From Acipenser ruthenus (Eukaryota; Chordata; Actinopteri; Acipenseriformes; Acipenseridae): 64,000 nucleotides of DNA. The stretch covers positions 21,125,188-21,189,187 of the forward strand of contig NC_081198.1 of the NCBI RefSeq assembly GCF_902713425.1. The letters run 5' to 3'. Of this stretch, positions 1 to 10,983 are shown piece after piece; position 1 is the stretch's first letter, and each line of letters begins with the position of its first letter. The notes under the pieces were generated by a model. That model ran no database searches, was not told the DNA's origin, and saw only the letters and a program-made list of their open reading frames with translations. The position numbers and the translations under genes were made by a program.

Positions 1-2913
1 GCTTTGGGTGAGGGAGAAAGTAGCTACTTTTTCAATTTCCTGGGAACCGGCAAGATATTTGGTTACAGCCTTGTATTCCCAGGAGGCCAATTTTGCTTTA
101 TCTAAGCCCAATTTATATATAGTGTCCCTTAAGGTTCTATAATACAATGGGGGGTCCCAGGAGTACGGCACGGTGTTATCAATAGTGCAGAGGCCCAAGG
201 CCCTGAGACAGGTGGCAAAATAGAAACGATTCATGTAACATACCTTCCTGTCCAGGGCCTGGATGTTCTTGATAGTTTGCGTGAGCCCCTGCACTCGGGT
301 GAGCTGCACCACGTCCGGGACCCCCTTACCTCCCTTCTTGTCGGCTTTACTCAGGGTGGCTCGCTTTACCCTCTCCATCTTGCTGCCCCAGATAAAGCGG
401 TGGATAATGCGGTCCACCACTTTTTTGGTGGTCCTGTCTGGGGGAAAGATTTTTCCTACATAAGAGAGGATGGGGAACAGTATAGACTTGGTTATTAATA
501 CTCTACCCGTCATTGTTAAGGATCTTGTGCTCCATCCGCCAATCTTTTTACGGACCTGGTTAATGGCCGCCGTCCAGCTCTGGGCCCCCGAGCTATTGTT
601 CTCGAAAATGAGGCCCAGAATCTTGATTTTGTCCTTTTTGACAGGGTACATGTCCGACAGTTCCCTATCTACCTGCCAATTTTTAGACACGTAGACTTCG
701 CTCTTGGACTTATTAATCACTGCCCCAGTCGCCGTGCAGTACTTCTCAAGGATATTACTAATCCGAGGTACCGACGATGTGTTGGTGCAAATGAGTGACA
801 CATCGTCCATATATGCTGTTGTTTTGACCTGGACCCCGTTGGATCCAGGCAGCTGGAAACCAGTTATATTGGTATCCCTACGAATTGCCTGCAGGAGGGG
901 TTCAAGGCACACGACATATAGCAGTGGGGATAGTGGGCAACCCTGTCTGACCCCTGACTGGATAGATATTTTACCAGTCAGGTGCCTGTTCACCAAGACT
1001 CGGGTACTAATGTTTGTATATATGGTTTTAACCCACTCCCTAAGTCCAGGAGCGAATTTCATCTGGTCCATCACTTTGTACATATATTCATGGCTTACCC
1101 TATCGAACGCCTTCTCCTGGTCAAGGTTGAACAGGCAGAGGGGATGGTTCCGTTCTCTAGAATAAGCCAGAATGTCCCTTGTTAACATTAAAATATCCGT
1201 GATGGACCTCCCTGGGACGCCACAAGCCTGGTCAGGGCCAATGACCAAAGGGAGGTGTACTTGTAGCCGGAGCATCAGAGCTTTGGCTAGTATCTTGTAA
1301 TCCACGCAAAGGAGGCTGATTGGGCGCCAATTCCGTAGATCTTTAACTTCCCCTTTCTTATGAAGGAGAGTAATTACACTCTCCCGCATAGAAGGGCCCA
1401 ACCGCTTCTCCCTGTAGACCGCTCTGTAGACCTCCGCTAAATGGACTTTTAGCGTGTCCCAAAAAAGATGGTAATACTCACCCGGGATGCCATCTGGACC
1501 TGGCGTCTTACCGGTGTTCATGGTCTTAACCGCCTGGGTGAGCTCCTCCAGCGTGAGTTCTGGGTCCTTCTCCTCCTCCTCCTCGTCCCGCACTGAGTCA
1601 GGCTCCAACTGGCTCAGGAACCACTCTATCAGGGTGTCATCTGTAGCTTTGATGTTATACAGGTCCCTATAGAAGTTCTCTACCACTTTTTTCACTCCCT
1701 CACTATCCTCTACTATCCTCCCCCTGCTGTCGAGCATGGAGGACATCAAGTGCCGCTTCTCCCTCGTTTTCTGGAAGAAGAAGCGAGTACACTTTTCGTC
1801 TTCCTCCATTTTTTGCACTTTTGCATTGTGCATGACCTTTCGTTGTTCCTCCCTACAAAGCACTGAAAGATCTAGCTTGGTCTGGGCTATCTCGTCACTT
1901 ACAGGGAACCCCCGAAGCTGAAGCAGGCTCAGACGCTGGAGGGCAGCATTCAGGTATTTATATTTGGCTCTCCTTTCTTTTGCTTTCCTCTTGCCTGCTG
2001 CTATGAAATAACCCTTAGTTCTCATTTTGACCATCTCCCACCACTCTATAGGGGAGTTGAATAGGTCACGCAAAGTGGTCCACTCAACAAGCCTGCTCTT
2101 ATAGGCTGCAGCTATGGAGGGGTCATCGAGTAAGGAGGTGTTTAATTTCCAGACCCCTGACCCCATCTGGGAGGTCTGAGGGACCTGCAATGTTACCTGC
2201 AGGAGCCTATGGTCGGAGAAGAAGACGGCCTGGGTGTCTACTGCCGTCTTCGTAAGGGAGCTGGTATGCAGGACGAGATCTATACGGGAGAAGGAGGTCC
2301 CAGATGAGCTCACCCAGGTAAAGGGAGGCACCAGGTCCTTACCTGCATCACACAGGGAGAAATCAAATATTACGGAGGACAAAACTCTACTAGAGCGGTC
2401 GTTGCGTGGCCTGCTCCGGTCTACGTCCCTCAGAGCACAATTGAAGTCACCTGACACGATGACGGGTACGTTCCCCAGCAGGAGTGTACGCAGCTGTGGA
2501 AAAAATTGAACTCTTTCGTTTTGGTTAGTGGGTGCGTAGACATTGACCAGTCTGAGGGGAGTGTTGTTGTATGTCACATCCACGCTCAGAATTCTACCAG
2601 GTTCTACCTCCCTGCTGCTGCGGGAGGTAATAAATGGGTTTTTAAACAGGATACCTACTCCGTCGGCTCTGGCTATGTTGGAGCCCGACCAGAAGGAGTC
2701 CCCCAGGGTCCAACTCTCCTTCAGGTCCCTATAATCAGGGCTCGACGAAATACCACACTCCTGCAGAAAGATGAGATCTGCTTTCAAGTTAGCTAGATAG
2801 TTTAGTACATCAAATCTTTTTTGTGTCTCCCTGATGCTCCTGACATTAACAGACACACATATCAGGGCCATCAGGGTAGCTAACAAGAAAAGGAGTCGCT
2901 GCGTCCACCCCAT
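1..2913 (-). CDS. LINE ORF2 (APE endonuclease + reverse transcriptase), partial, copy A0
   Basis: The frame is open from the ATG at 2913 to the window edge, about 971 of the 1147 codons seen in other copies. The APE-type endonuclease domain is at residues 17-245 and the reverse transcriptase with the YMDD box near residue 701. The C-terminal CCHC-type finger would lie off the window. The start lies 5 nt downstream of the ORF1 stop. Expected role: nick the U2 target and prime cDNA synthesis from the nick. Confidence 0.9.
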   Translation of the reverse strand, partial: MGWTQRLLFLLATLMALICVSVNVRSIRETQKRFDVLNYLANLKADLIFLQECGISSSPDYRDLKESWTLGDSFWSGSNIARADGVGILFKNPFITSRSSREVEPGRILSVDVTYNNTPLRLVNVYAPTNQNERVQFFPQLRTLLLGNVPVIVSGDFNCALRDVDRSRPRNDRSSRVLSSVIFDFSLCDAGKDLVPPFTWVSSSGTSFSRIDLVLHTSSLTKTAVDTQAVFFSDHRLLQVTLQVPQTSQMGSGVWKLNTSLLDDPSIAAAYKSRLVEWTTLRDLFNSPIEWWEMVKMRTKGYFIAAGKRKAKERRAKYKYLNAALQRLSLLQLRGFPVSDEIAQTKLDLSVLCREEQRKVMHNAKVQKMEEDEKCTRFFFQKTREKRHLMSSMLDSRGRIVEDSEGVKKVVENFYRDLYNIKATDDTLIEWFLSQLEPDSVRDEEEEEKDPELTLEELTQAVKTMNTGKTPGPDGIPGEYYHLFWDTLKVHLAEVYRAVYREKRLGPSMRESVITLLHKKGEVKDLRNWRPISLLCVDYKILAKALMLRLQVHLPLVIGPDQACGVPGRSITDILMLTRDILAYSRERNHPLCLFNLDQEKAFDRVSHEYMYKVMDQMKFAPGLREWVKTIYTNISTRVLVNRHLTGKISIQSGVRQGCPLSPLLYVVCLEPLLQAIRRDTNITGFQLPGSNGVQVKTTAYMDDVSLICTNTSSVPRISNILEKYCTATGAVINKSKSEVYVSKNWQVDRELSDMYPVKKDKIKILGLIFENNSSGAQSWTAAINQVRKKIGGWSTRSLTMTGRVLITKSILFPILSYVGKIFPPDRTTKKVVDRIIHRFIWGSKMERVKRATLSKADKKGGKGVPDVVQLTRVQGLTQTIKNIQALDRKVCYMNRFYFATCLRALGLCTIDNTVPYSWDPPLYYRTLRDTIYKLGLDKAKLASWEYKAVTKYLAGSQEIEKVATFSLTQS

Positions 2914-2918
2914 AGCGA

Positions 2919-4420
2919 CTATGATTGGGAGGTCGGGACACTCTTCCTACTCTTAGCTCTACGCTTGCTTCGAGGGGGCTTGGGCTTATTTGCAACTCCC
3001 ATCACCCCTGAGAAGGTACTCACTGCTGCCTCGTCCAAGAAGGCACCGTCTTTATATGCACAGTACGTGGAGTTGTTGGGGCTATTCAACTCCCCACAAG
3101 GTAAGTCTGGTGGAACTTGCTCAGGGCCCCTCGGAACGTGTGGGTCAGCTTTGTCCTGGGGGGGGGTTATGACAGACAGCATTCTTTGGCTGTTACCGTC
3201 TGTTGAATTGGAGCTGTTAGCAGACTTCTGGCTTACCGCGTCCAGGGGTATTCCCATGTCCTCCAGTGCTGTATCTAGGAGGACCTCTAGGGGGCCCCTG
3301 GTTTTGCCCATACAAGGGAGGGGGTCAAGGATGCTTTGAAGGGAGGCCCTTCGCTTGAAGAGGGTCATTGCTACCGAGGTACTGCTGGTCAGGGAAGGTG
3401 TTGACCCCGACCTCTCCCTCGGTGCATTAGTGAACACCTCTTCTGCGAGGTGTGCTAGGGTATGTGCCAACAACTGGGAAGGCTGGCTGGGGATGCCCTG
3501 GCTGGCTGCTACCTGCCCACTAGGCGGCAGTGTAGCCGTCCCACTCGCCTCCGTCTCTGCCTGCGAGGGCAAGACTGGGGACTTTGTGTGGACATTAGCT
3601 GGTTTTGGATCTATGGGGGCCACCTGCAACTTGCTGTCTTTGATCCTGATCTTCTTTCTTTTCCCCCCCTCGTCTCTACCCTTTCTTTTCCCCACCCTCT
3701 GCTGGTTCTTCACTCCCTTCCCCTCCTTCTCACTCTCACTTTCACTGTCGCTTTCGCTTTCCTCCCCCACGGACTCAATCCTTATGGCGTCATAACGAGA
3801 GCCGAGGGGGAGTGCTGGCGCTGAGAGGGCCCTACTCAGGTGGGGGGCGCTGCTGGGTCCGGGCTCCCTCCCTGCCTCGTGTTCTGCATCAGAGGAGCTA
3901 CTGGAGGAGCTAGTGGAGTGGCTGTTGTACTCTCTCTCTGGGCTGGGGGAAGGGGTCCTCGTAAAACGGGACATGTCTCGGGGGCGGGGGGGTGAGGGGG
4001 GTGCTGGTGATGATGGTGGTGCTGGAGTCTGGGTCTTGGATACTGTTGGTGGTGATGTGGACTGATCTTTGTTACTTGCTCCCTCTTCCTGCTCAGGCCT
4101 AGGCTTGTTCATGTTTGCCTTGCTGGCTCTGGCCATGTTGGCATAGGAAGAGGGGCAGTCCTTAAACAGGTGCCCCTTCTTTCCACACAAATTGCACTGC
4201 CTCTCTTCTCTGCAGTGGCTGGTCTCGTGGGGGGCGCCGCAGTTCCTGCACTTGACTACAGTACACGCGGCCGCCAGGTGTCCTAATTCCCCACATTTCC
4301 TGCAGAGTTTTGGCATCCCATTATAGAATACCAGCCCTCTGTTGGGCCCTAACACTATGGAGTTTGGAATGTGGCGGACGCCTCCAATGCCCGATGGATC
4401 AACATTAAGGCGTACCAGCC
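2919..4420 (-). pseudogene. LINE ORF1 (Gag-like, three CCHC knuckles), N-terminally truncated, copy A0
   Basis: The element frame is open from about residue 149 of the full ORF1 to its stop TAG at 2919-2921. It keeps the three zinc knuckles, a Ser/Pro-rich linker, an acidic/basic low-complexity stretch and a basic C-terminus. The first 148 or so residues are missing because the insertion is 5'-truncated, so no native start remains; the open frame continues by chance into U2 and its promoter. This is the only copy in which the whole remaining ORF1 stays in one frame, which makes it the reference for the G-run lengths (6 at about 4016 and 9 at about 3158-3166). Confidence 0.85.
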
Positions 4421-4489
4421 ACGTATCAGATATTAAACTGATAAGAACAGATACTACACTTGATCTTAGCCAAAAGGCCGAGAAGCGAT
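4421..4489 (-). pseudogene. U2 snRNA 5' fragment (nt 1-69)
   Basis: U2 +1 is at 4489. The sequence matches the uninterrupted copies through nt 69, where element A0 replaces the rest. The start, stem I and the branch-point recognition sequence remain, but the Sm site and the 3' stem-loops are gone. Confidence 0.95.
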
Positions 4490-4952
4490 GGCGACTTGGC
4501 CCTTGCCCGGGGCCCCCCAGCCCGGACGGCACAGGGGGATTCAAAGGTGGGTGCAAAATTCCAAGCACAAGCAGACCCCCAAAAAACGGGCTGCTGCTTC
4601 CAGAGGGGAAATGTGCAATTTAAGCAGGAGGAAGCAAAACAAAGCAAAAACACACACATAACACCAAAAACAAAACATAAACTGGCGGAGTGCGTCTTAC
4701 AAATAGTCATGCCAAGCTGCTATGCTGTGCAAGGTGCCTTGGGTAACTACAACTGTGCCTCGCTGGCTGGCTGGCTTGCTAAGAAGGTCCTGGCATAGGG
4801 ACATGTTCCACCACACTTGTCTGGTTAGCTGCATGCTCCCAGGAAACAAACTGCTGCTGTCTACATCATCACCACATGTGAATAAAAGAAAGAAAGACAG
4901 CAAGAAAGAAAGAGAGAAAGAAAGAGAGAAAGAGAGAAAAAAAGAGAGAAAG
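4490..4952 (-). promoter_or_regulatory. U2 upstream region, spacer and (GAAA)n tract
   Basis: The promoter block follows U2 +1 outward, with the candidate PSE at about 4540-4555, then unique spacer and a (GAAA)n tract at about 4885-4952. The tract runs straight into the 3' end of element A1, so the next U2 gene is separated from this tract by a whole LINE. Confidence 0.8.
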
Positions 4953-5463
4953 AGATTTTACATTTTTTACATTTACACCCATTCGTTTTTTTCATTCATT
5001 TTACATTTCTTTTAAAGATGACATTCATGCATACAGACATACATTTTGTTTTAAAAGCATTTAAAATACATTTAAAAACACCAAGACAATTGTGCTTTGT
5101 ACATGGTTAAAACAGACACAGATTAAAATCAACATGAAAAAAACCTGTGCTGCTTTAAAAGTGACTGGAAAAAAAGAACCATCTATAAAAAACCAGTGTT
5201 TGTGAGGGCCGGGGAGTGCTCTCTAAAAAAGTTCAAAAGTGAACATAAAACTAGATCTAAAACAGGGACAGGGGAAAAGGGACAGTGTATAGAACAGTGA
5301 GTTAAAATTCTAAAATTTTAAAACACTTAAAATGTAACTTTTAATAGTTTACATTAAAAATCTTAAAGATACATAAAACAAAACAAAACAAAATCAAATA
5401 AAACATTCAACGTAAATCTAATAAAAGTCAATAAAACTGAAACAAAAAGACTACATAAAACCA

Positions 5464-5569
5464 GGGCACCGTTGAAAAAACGGTCATGCCAGCTAAAAAG
5501 GGCGGAATGCTGGCATGACAAAATAAATAAAAGGCTTAGCGGTGCCCCGTAGTCCAGCTCCTAGGAGCT
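5464..5569 (-). other. Structured 3' UTR segment of family A (nested hairpins plus palindrome)
   Basis: Just downstream of the ORF2 stop are an outer 8-bp inverted repeat (GGGCACCG/CGGTGCCC, 5464-5547), an inner 10-bp one (TCATGCCAGC/GCTGGCATGA) and a small hairpin (ACCGTT/AACGGT) that competes with part of the outer stem. A 14-bp palindrome AGCTCCTAGGAGCT lies at 5556-5569. The outer and inner stems recur at 12696-12778, 28939-29021, 40341-40423, 46245-46328, 55543-55626 and 62772-62855. Structured 3' UTRs are recognised by the reverse transcriptase in several LINE families; that role here is inference. Confidence 0.7.
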
Positions 5570-5589
5570 AGCGGTTCCAGTTTTTTCCT

Positions 5590-8500
5590 TTATTCCATCT
5601 TCACGTCCTGAAGTCCGGCGATCCTCCACTCCGCGCAGGCCTTGTCCTTCCCGAGGGTCCGGATGTCCAGAATTACAAAGTCCTTGATAAGAGTTTGTGC
5701 CCTTCTGGTCGTGGTGATAGTGTCTAGCTCCTGCTTGTGATAGACACAGACGTTACGGCCTTCCCACAGGATCTGCTTGACAACATTGATGACACGCCAA
5801 ACGCACTTAGCTGTGCTGGTATCGATTCCTCACGCAGGCCCATAGAGCACAGTCTCAGCGGTCATCTTGGCCGTGTCAGCAAACCTGTTTAGGAAGACAG
5901 AGACAGAGAGCCAGACACTGCCAGCCACATCACACTCCCAGAAGATATGGGCTGGTGTTTCTCTCTTGCGGCACTTTGCATAGGGGCATGTTTCTACTTG
6001 GGCTAGTCCCCTCCTGAACATGAACGCTCGAGTGGGGAGTGCACTGTGGACGGTGTTCCATGCTATATCCTTCTGGACATTACTGAGGCAGCTGTGAGAC
6101 ACATTCTCCCAGATTTTTTGGCTTTGGGTGAGGGAGAAAGTAGCTACTTTTTCAATTTCCTGGGAACCGGCAAGATATTTAGTTACAGCCTTGTATTCCC
6201 AGGAGGCCAATTTTGCTTTATCTAAGCCCAATTTATATATAGTGTCCCTTAAGGTTCTATAATACAATGGGGGGTCCCAGGAGTACGGCACGGTGTTATC
6301 AATAGTGCAGAGGCCCAAGGCCCTGAGACAGGTGGCAAAATAGAAACGATTCATGTAACATACCTTCCTGTCCAGGGCCTGGATGTTCTTGATAGTTTGC
6401 GTGAGCCCCTGCACTCGGGTGAGCTGCACAACGTCCGGGACCCCCTTACCTCCCTTCTTGTCGGCTTTACTCAGGGTGGCTCGCTTTACCCTCTCCATCT
6501 TGCTGCCCCAGATAAAGCGGTGGATAATGCGGTCCACCACTTTTTTGGTGGTCCTGTCTGGGGGAAAGATTTTTCCTACATAAGAGAGGATGGGGAACAG
6601 TATAGACTTGGTTATTAATACTCTACCCGTCATTGTTAAGGATCTTGTGCTCCATCCGCCAATCTTTTTACGGACCTGGTTAATGGCCGCCGTCCAGCTC
6701 TGGGCCCCCGAGCTATTGTTCTCGAAAATGAGGCCCAGAATCTTGATTTTGTCCTTTTTGACAGGGTACATGTCCGACAGTTCCCTATCTACCTGCCAAT
6801 TTTTAGACACGTAGACTTCGCTCTTGGACTTATTAATCACTGCCCCGGTCGCCGTGCAGTACTTCTCAAGGATATTACTAATCCGAGGTACCGACGATGT
6901 GTTGGTGCAAATGAGTGACACATCGTCCATATATGCTGTTGTTTTGACCTGGACCCCGTTGGATCCAGGCAGCTGGAAACCAGTTATATTGGTATCCCTA
7001 CGAATTGCCTGCAGGAGGGGTTCAATGCACACGACATATAGCAGTGGGGATAGTGGGCAACCCTGTCTGACCCCTGACTGGATAGATATTTTACCAGTCA
7101 GGTGCCTGTTCACCAAGACTCGGGTACTAATGTTTGTATATATGGTTTTAACCCACTCCCTAAGTCCAGGAGCGAATTTCATCTGGTCCATCACTTTGTA
7201 CATATATTCATGGCTTACCCTATCGAACGCCTTCTCCTGGTCAAGGTTGAACAGGCAGAGGGGATGGTTCCGTTCTCTAGAATAAGCCAGAATGTCCCTT
7301 GTTAACATTAAAATATCCGTGATGGACCTCCCTGGGACGCCACAAGCCTGGTCGGGGCCAATGACCAAAGGGAGGTGTACTTGTAGCCGGAGCATCAGAG
7401 CTTTGGCTAGTATCTTGTAATCCACGCAAAGGAGGCTGATTGGGCGCCAATTCCGTAGATCTTTAACTTCCCCTTTCTTATGAAGGAGAGTAATTACACT
7501 CTCCCGCATAGAAGGGCCCAACCGCTTCTCCCTGTAGACCGCTCTGTAGACCTCCGCTAAATGGACTTTTAGCATGTCCCAAAAAAGATGGTAATACTCA
7601 CCCGGGATGCCATCTGGACCTGGCGTCTTACCAGTGTTCATGGTCTTAACCGCCTGGATGAGCTCCTCCAGCGTGAGTTCTGGGTCCTTCTCCTCCTCCT
7701 CCTCGTCCCGCACTGAGTCAGGCTCCAACTGGCTCAGGAACCACTCTATCAGGGTGTCATCTGTAGCTTTGATGTTATATAGGTCCCTATAGAAGTTCTC
7801 TACCACTTTTTTCACTCCCTCACTATCCTCTACTATCCTCCCCCTGCTGTCGAGCATGGAGGACATCAAGTGCCGCTTCTCCCTCGTTTTCTGGAAGAAG
7901 AAGCGAGTACACTTTTCGTCTTCCTCCATTTTTTGCACTTTTGCATTGTGCATGACCTTTCGTTGTTCCTCCCTACAAAGCACTGAAAGATCTAGCTTGG
8001 TCTGGGCTATCTCGTCGCTTACAGGGAACCCCCGAAGCTGAAGCAGGCTCAGATGCTGGAGGGCAGCATTCAGGTGTTTATATTTGGCCCTCCTTTCTTT
8101 TGCTTTCCTCTTGCCTGCTGCTATGAAATAACCCTTAGTTCTGATTTTGACCATCTCCCACCACTCTATAGGGGAGTTGAATAGGTCACGCAAAGTGGTC
8201 CACTCAACAAGCCTGCTCTTATAGGCTGCAGCTATGGAGGGGTCATCGAGTAAGGAGGTGTTTAATTTCCAAACCCCTGACCCCATCTGGGAGGTCTGAG
8301 GGACCTGCAATGTTACCTGCAGGAGCCTATGGTCAGAGAAGAAGACGGCCTGGGTGTCTACTGCCGTCTTCGTAAGGGAGCTGGTATGCAGGACGAGATC
8401 TATACGGGAGAAGGAGGTCCCAGATGAGCTCACCCAGGTAAAGGGAGGCACCAGGTCCTTACCTGCATCACACAGGGAGAAATCAGATATTACAGAGGAC

Positions 8501-9033
8501 AAAACTCTACTAGAGCGGTCGTTGCGTGGCCTGCTCCGGTCTACGTCCCTCAGAGCACAATTGAAGTCACCTGACACGATGACGGGTACGTTCCACAGCA
8601 GGAGTGGACGCAGCTGTGGAAAAAATTGAACTCTTTCGTTTTGGTTAGTGGGTGCGTAGACATTGACCAGTCTGAGGGGAGTGTTGTTGTATGTCACATC
8701 CACGCTCAGAATTCTACCAGGTTCTACCTCCCTGCTGCTGCGGGAGGTAATAAATGGGTTTTTAAACAGGATACCTACTCCGTCGGCTCTGGCTATGTTG
8801 GAGCCCGACCAGAAGGAGTCCCCCAGGGTCCAACTCTCCTTCAGGTCCCTATAATCAGGGCTCGACGAAATACCACACTCCTGCAGAAAGATGAGATCTG
8901 CTTTCAAGTTAGCTAGATAGTTTAGTACATCAAATCTTTTTTGTGTCTCCCTGATGCTCCTGACATTAACAGACACACATATCAGGGCCATCAGGGTAGC
9001 TAACAAGAAAAGGAGTCGCTGCGTCCACCCCAT
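5590..9033 (-). pseudogene. LINE ORF2, copy A1, with premature stop
   Basis: The frame matches the 1147-aa ORF2 of copies A2, A5 and A6, but a G-to-T change on the coding strand makes a TGA just before 5830, so translation would end after 1067 residues. The endonuclease, the RT with YMDD and the C-terminal C-x4-C-x7-H-x4-C finger (residues 1016-1034) lie before the stop. The lost 80 residues are a basic tail of unknown role, so some activity cannot be excluded. Confidence 0.85.
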
Positions 9034-9038
9034 AGCGA

Positions 9039-10983
9039 CTATGATTGGGAGGTCGGGACACTCTTCCTACTCTTAGCTCTACGCTTGCTTCGAGGGGGCT
9101 TGGGCTTATTTGCAACTCCCATCACCCCTGAGAAGGTACTCACTGCTGCCTCGTCCAAGAAGGCACCGTCTTTATATGCACAGTACGTGGAGTTGTTGGG
9201 GCTATTCAACTCCCCACAAGGTAAGTCTGGTGGAACTTGCTCAGGGCCCCTCGGAACGTGTGGGTCAGCTTTGTCCTGGGGGGGGTTATGACAGACAGCA
9301 TTCTTTGGCTGTTACCGTCTGTTGAATTGGAGCTGTTAGCAGACTTCTGGCTTACCGCGTCCAGGGGTATTCCCATGTCCTCCAGTGCTGTATCTAGGAG
9401 GACCTCTAGGGGGCCCCTGGTTTTGCCCATACAAGGGAGGGGGTCAAGGATGCTTTGAAGGGAGGCCCTTCGCTTGAAGAGGGTCATTGCTACCGAGGTA
9501 CTGCTGGTCAGGGAAGGTGTTGACCCCGACCTCTCCCTCAGTGCATTAGTGAACACCTCTTCTGCGAGGTGTGCTAGGGTTTGTGCCAACGACTGGGAAG
9601 GCTGGCTGGGGATGCCCTGGCTGGCTGCTACCTGCCCACTAGACGGCAGTGTAGCCGTCCCACTCGCCTCCGTCTCTGCCTGCGAGGGCAAGACTGGGGA
9701 CTTTGTGTGGACATTAGCTGGTTTTGGATCTATGGGGGCCACCTGCAACTTGCTGTCTTTGATCCTGATCTTCTTTCTTTTCCCCCCCTCGTCTCTACCC
9801 TTTCTTTTCCCCACCCTCTGCTGGTTCTTCACTCCCTTCCCCTCCTTCTCACTCTCACTTTCACTGTCGCTTTTGCTTTCCTCCCCCACGGACTCAATCA
9901 TTATGGCGTCATAACGAGAGCCGAGGGGGAGTGCTGGCGCTGAGAGGGCCCTACTCAGGGGGGGGCCGCTGCTGGGTCCGGGCTCCCTCCCTGACTCGTG
10001 TTCTGCATCAGAGGAGCTACTGGAGGAGCTAGTGGAGTGGCTGTTGTACTCTCTCTCTGGGCTGGGGGAAGGGGTCCTCGTAAAACGGGACATGTCTCGG
10101 GGGCGGGGGGGTGAGGGGGTGCTGGTGATGATGGTGGTGCTGGAGTCTGGGTCTTGGATACTGTTGGTGGTGATGTGGACTGATCTTTGTTACTTGCTCC
10201 CTCTTCCTGCTCAGGCCTAGGCTTGTTCATGTTTGCCTTGCTGGCTCTGGCCATGTTGGCATAGGAAGAGGGGCAGTCCTTAAACAGGTGCCCCTTCTTT
10301 CCACACAAATTGCACTGCCTCTCTTCTCTGCAGTGGCTGGTCTCGTGGGGGGCGCCGCAGTTCCTGCACTTGACTACAGTACACGCGGCCGCCAGGTGTC
10401 CTAATTCCCCACATTTCCTGCAGAGTTTTGGCATCCCATTATAGAATACCAGCCCTCTGTTGGGCCCTAACACTATGGAGTTTGGAATGTGGCGGACGCC
10501 TCCAATGCCCGATGGATCAACATTAAGGCGTACCAGCCACTTTCTGGCTCCTGTCCAAACCCCATCTTCATCTGTAATTTTCCTCCCTTCTGATGACACC
10601 CTCCCATAGCGGTTAAGCCATGTTGTAATATCATAGTCGCTAACAGCCTCATTGAAAAATTGGACAGTAACAACTTTCATTTCTCTGTCTGTCAGTGCAT
10701 CCACACAAAATTCTTTGTATGGAGCGAGATATTTATTCTCCCCCCAAAAGGACCACATTTCTTGTAACTTTTGGGGGTTCCTAAAACTGACCTCAAACAC
10801 TTCCTTAAGCCCTGGCAATTTCACCAAACAATTCAAGTCAGAAGGGGAAAAACCCATACCCCTCTGAAGAATGGTCCGGCTGAACTCCAGTCTCGTCAGT
10901 CCTGGTTCCGTTTCATCTTGCTTGTTTCTTGTGAAGCGCACCGCATTGTGCCTCCTGGTTTCCTGGGTTGGCCGGAACGCCAA
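9039..10983 (-). pseudogene. LINE ORF1 (Gag-like, CCHC), copy A1, frame-shifted
   Basis: The ATG is at 10983. The N-terminal domain (residues 1-185) precedes three CCHC knuckles at residues 188-201, 206-218 and 224-237. The reading frame then slips twice at G-runs: one G short near 10114 and one short near 9280-9287, relative to A0. The frame from the start therefore ends after 342 residues. The stop of the original frame lies 5 nt before the ORF2 start. In this clade ORF1 is an RNA-binding chaperone of the retrotransposition particle. Confidence 0.85.

Larger units (their letters stand above)
1..4420 (-). mobile_element. Family A Tx1-clade LINE, copy A0 (5'-truncated, runs off window)
   Basis: The copy holds most of ORF2 and the 3' two thirds of ORF1. 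Its 3' end lies beyond the window start. The 5' end stops inside ORF1 and joins U2 sequence with a 2-base AC microhomology at 4421-4422, a typical 5' truncation of target-primed reverse transcription. Clade assignment rests on the CCHC ORF1 plus APE/RT ORF2 arrangement and the association with U2 genes. Confidence 0.9.

Noticed and set aside
263-498. Plus-strand 60-150 aa ORFs recurring inside each ORF2 copy
   Set aside because: They are antisense shadows of the well-supported ORF2 and have no features of their own.
4953-5589. A further small RNA gene or SINE in the AT-rich stretch downstream of ORF2
   Set aside because: It recurs downstream of every ORF2 copy and has no pol III boxes that I can see. 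It is the element's 3' UTR.
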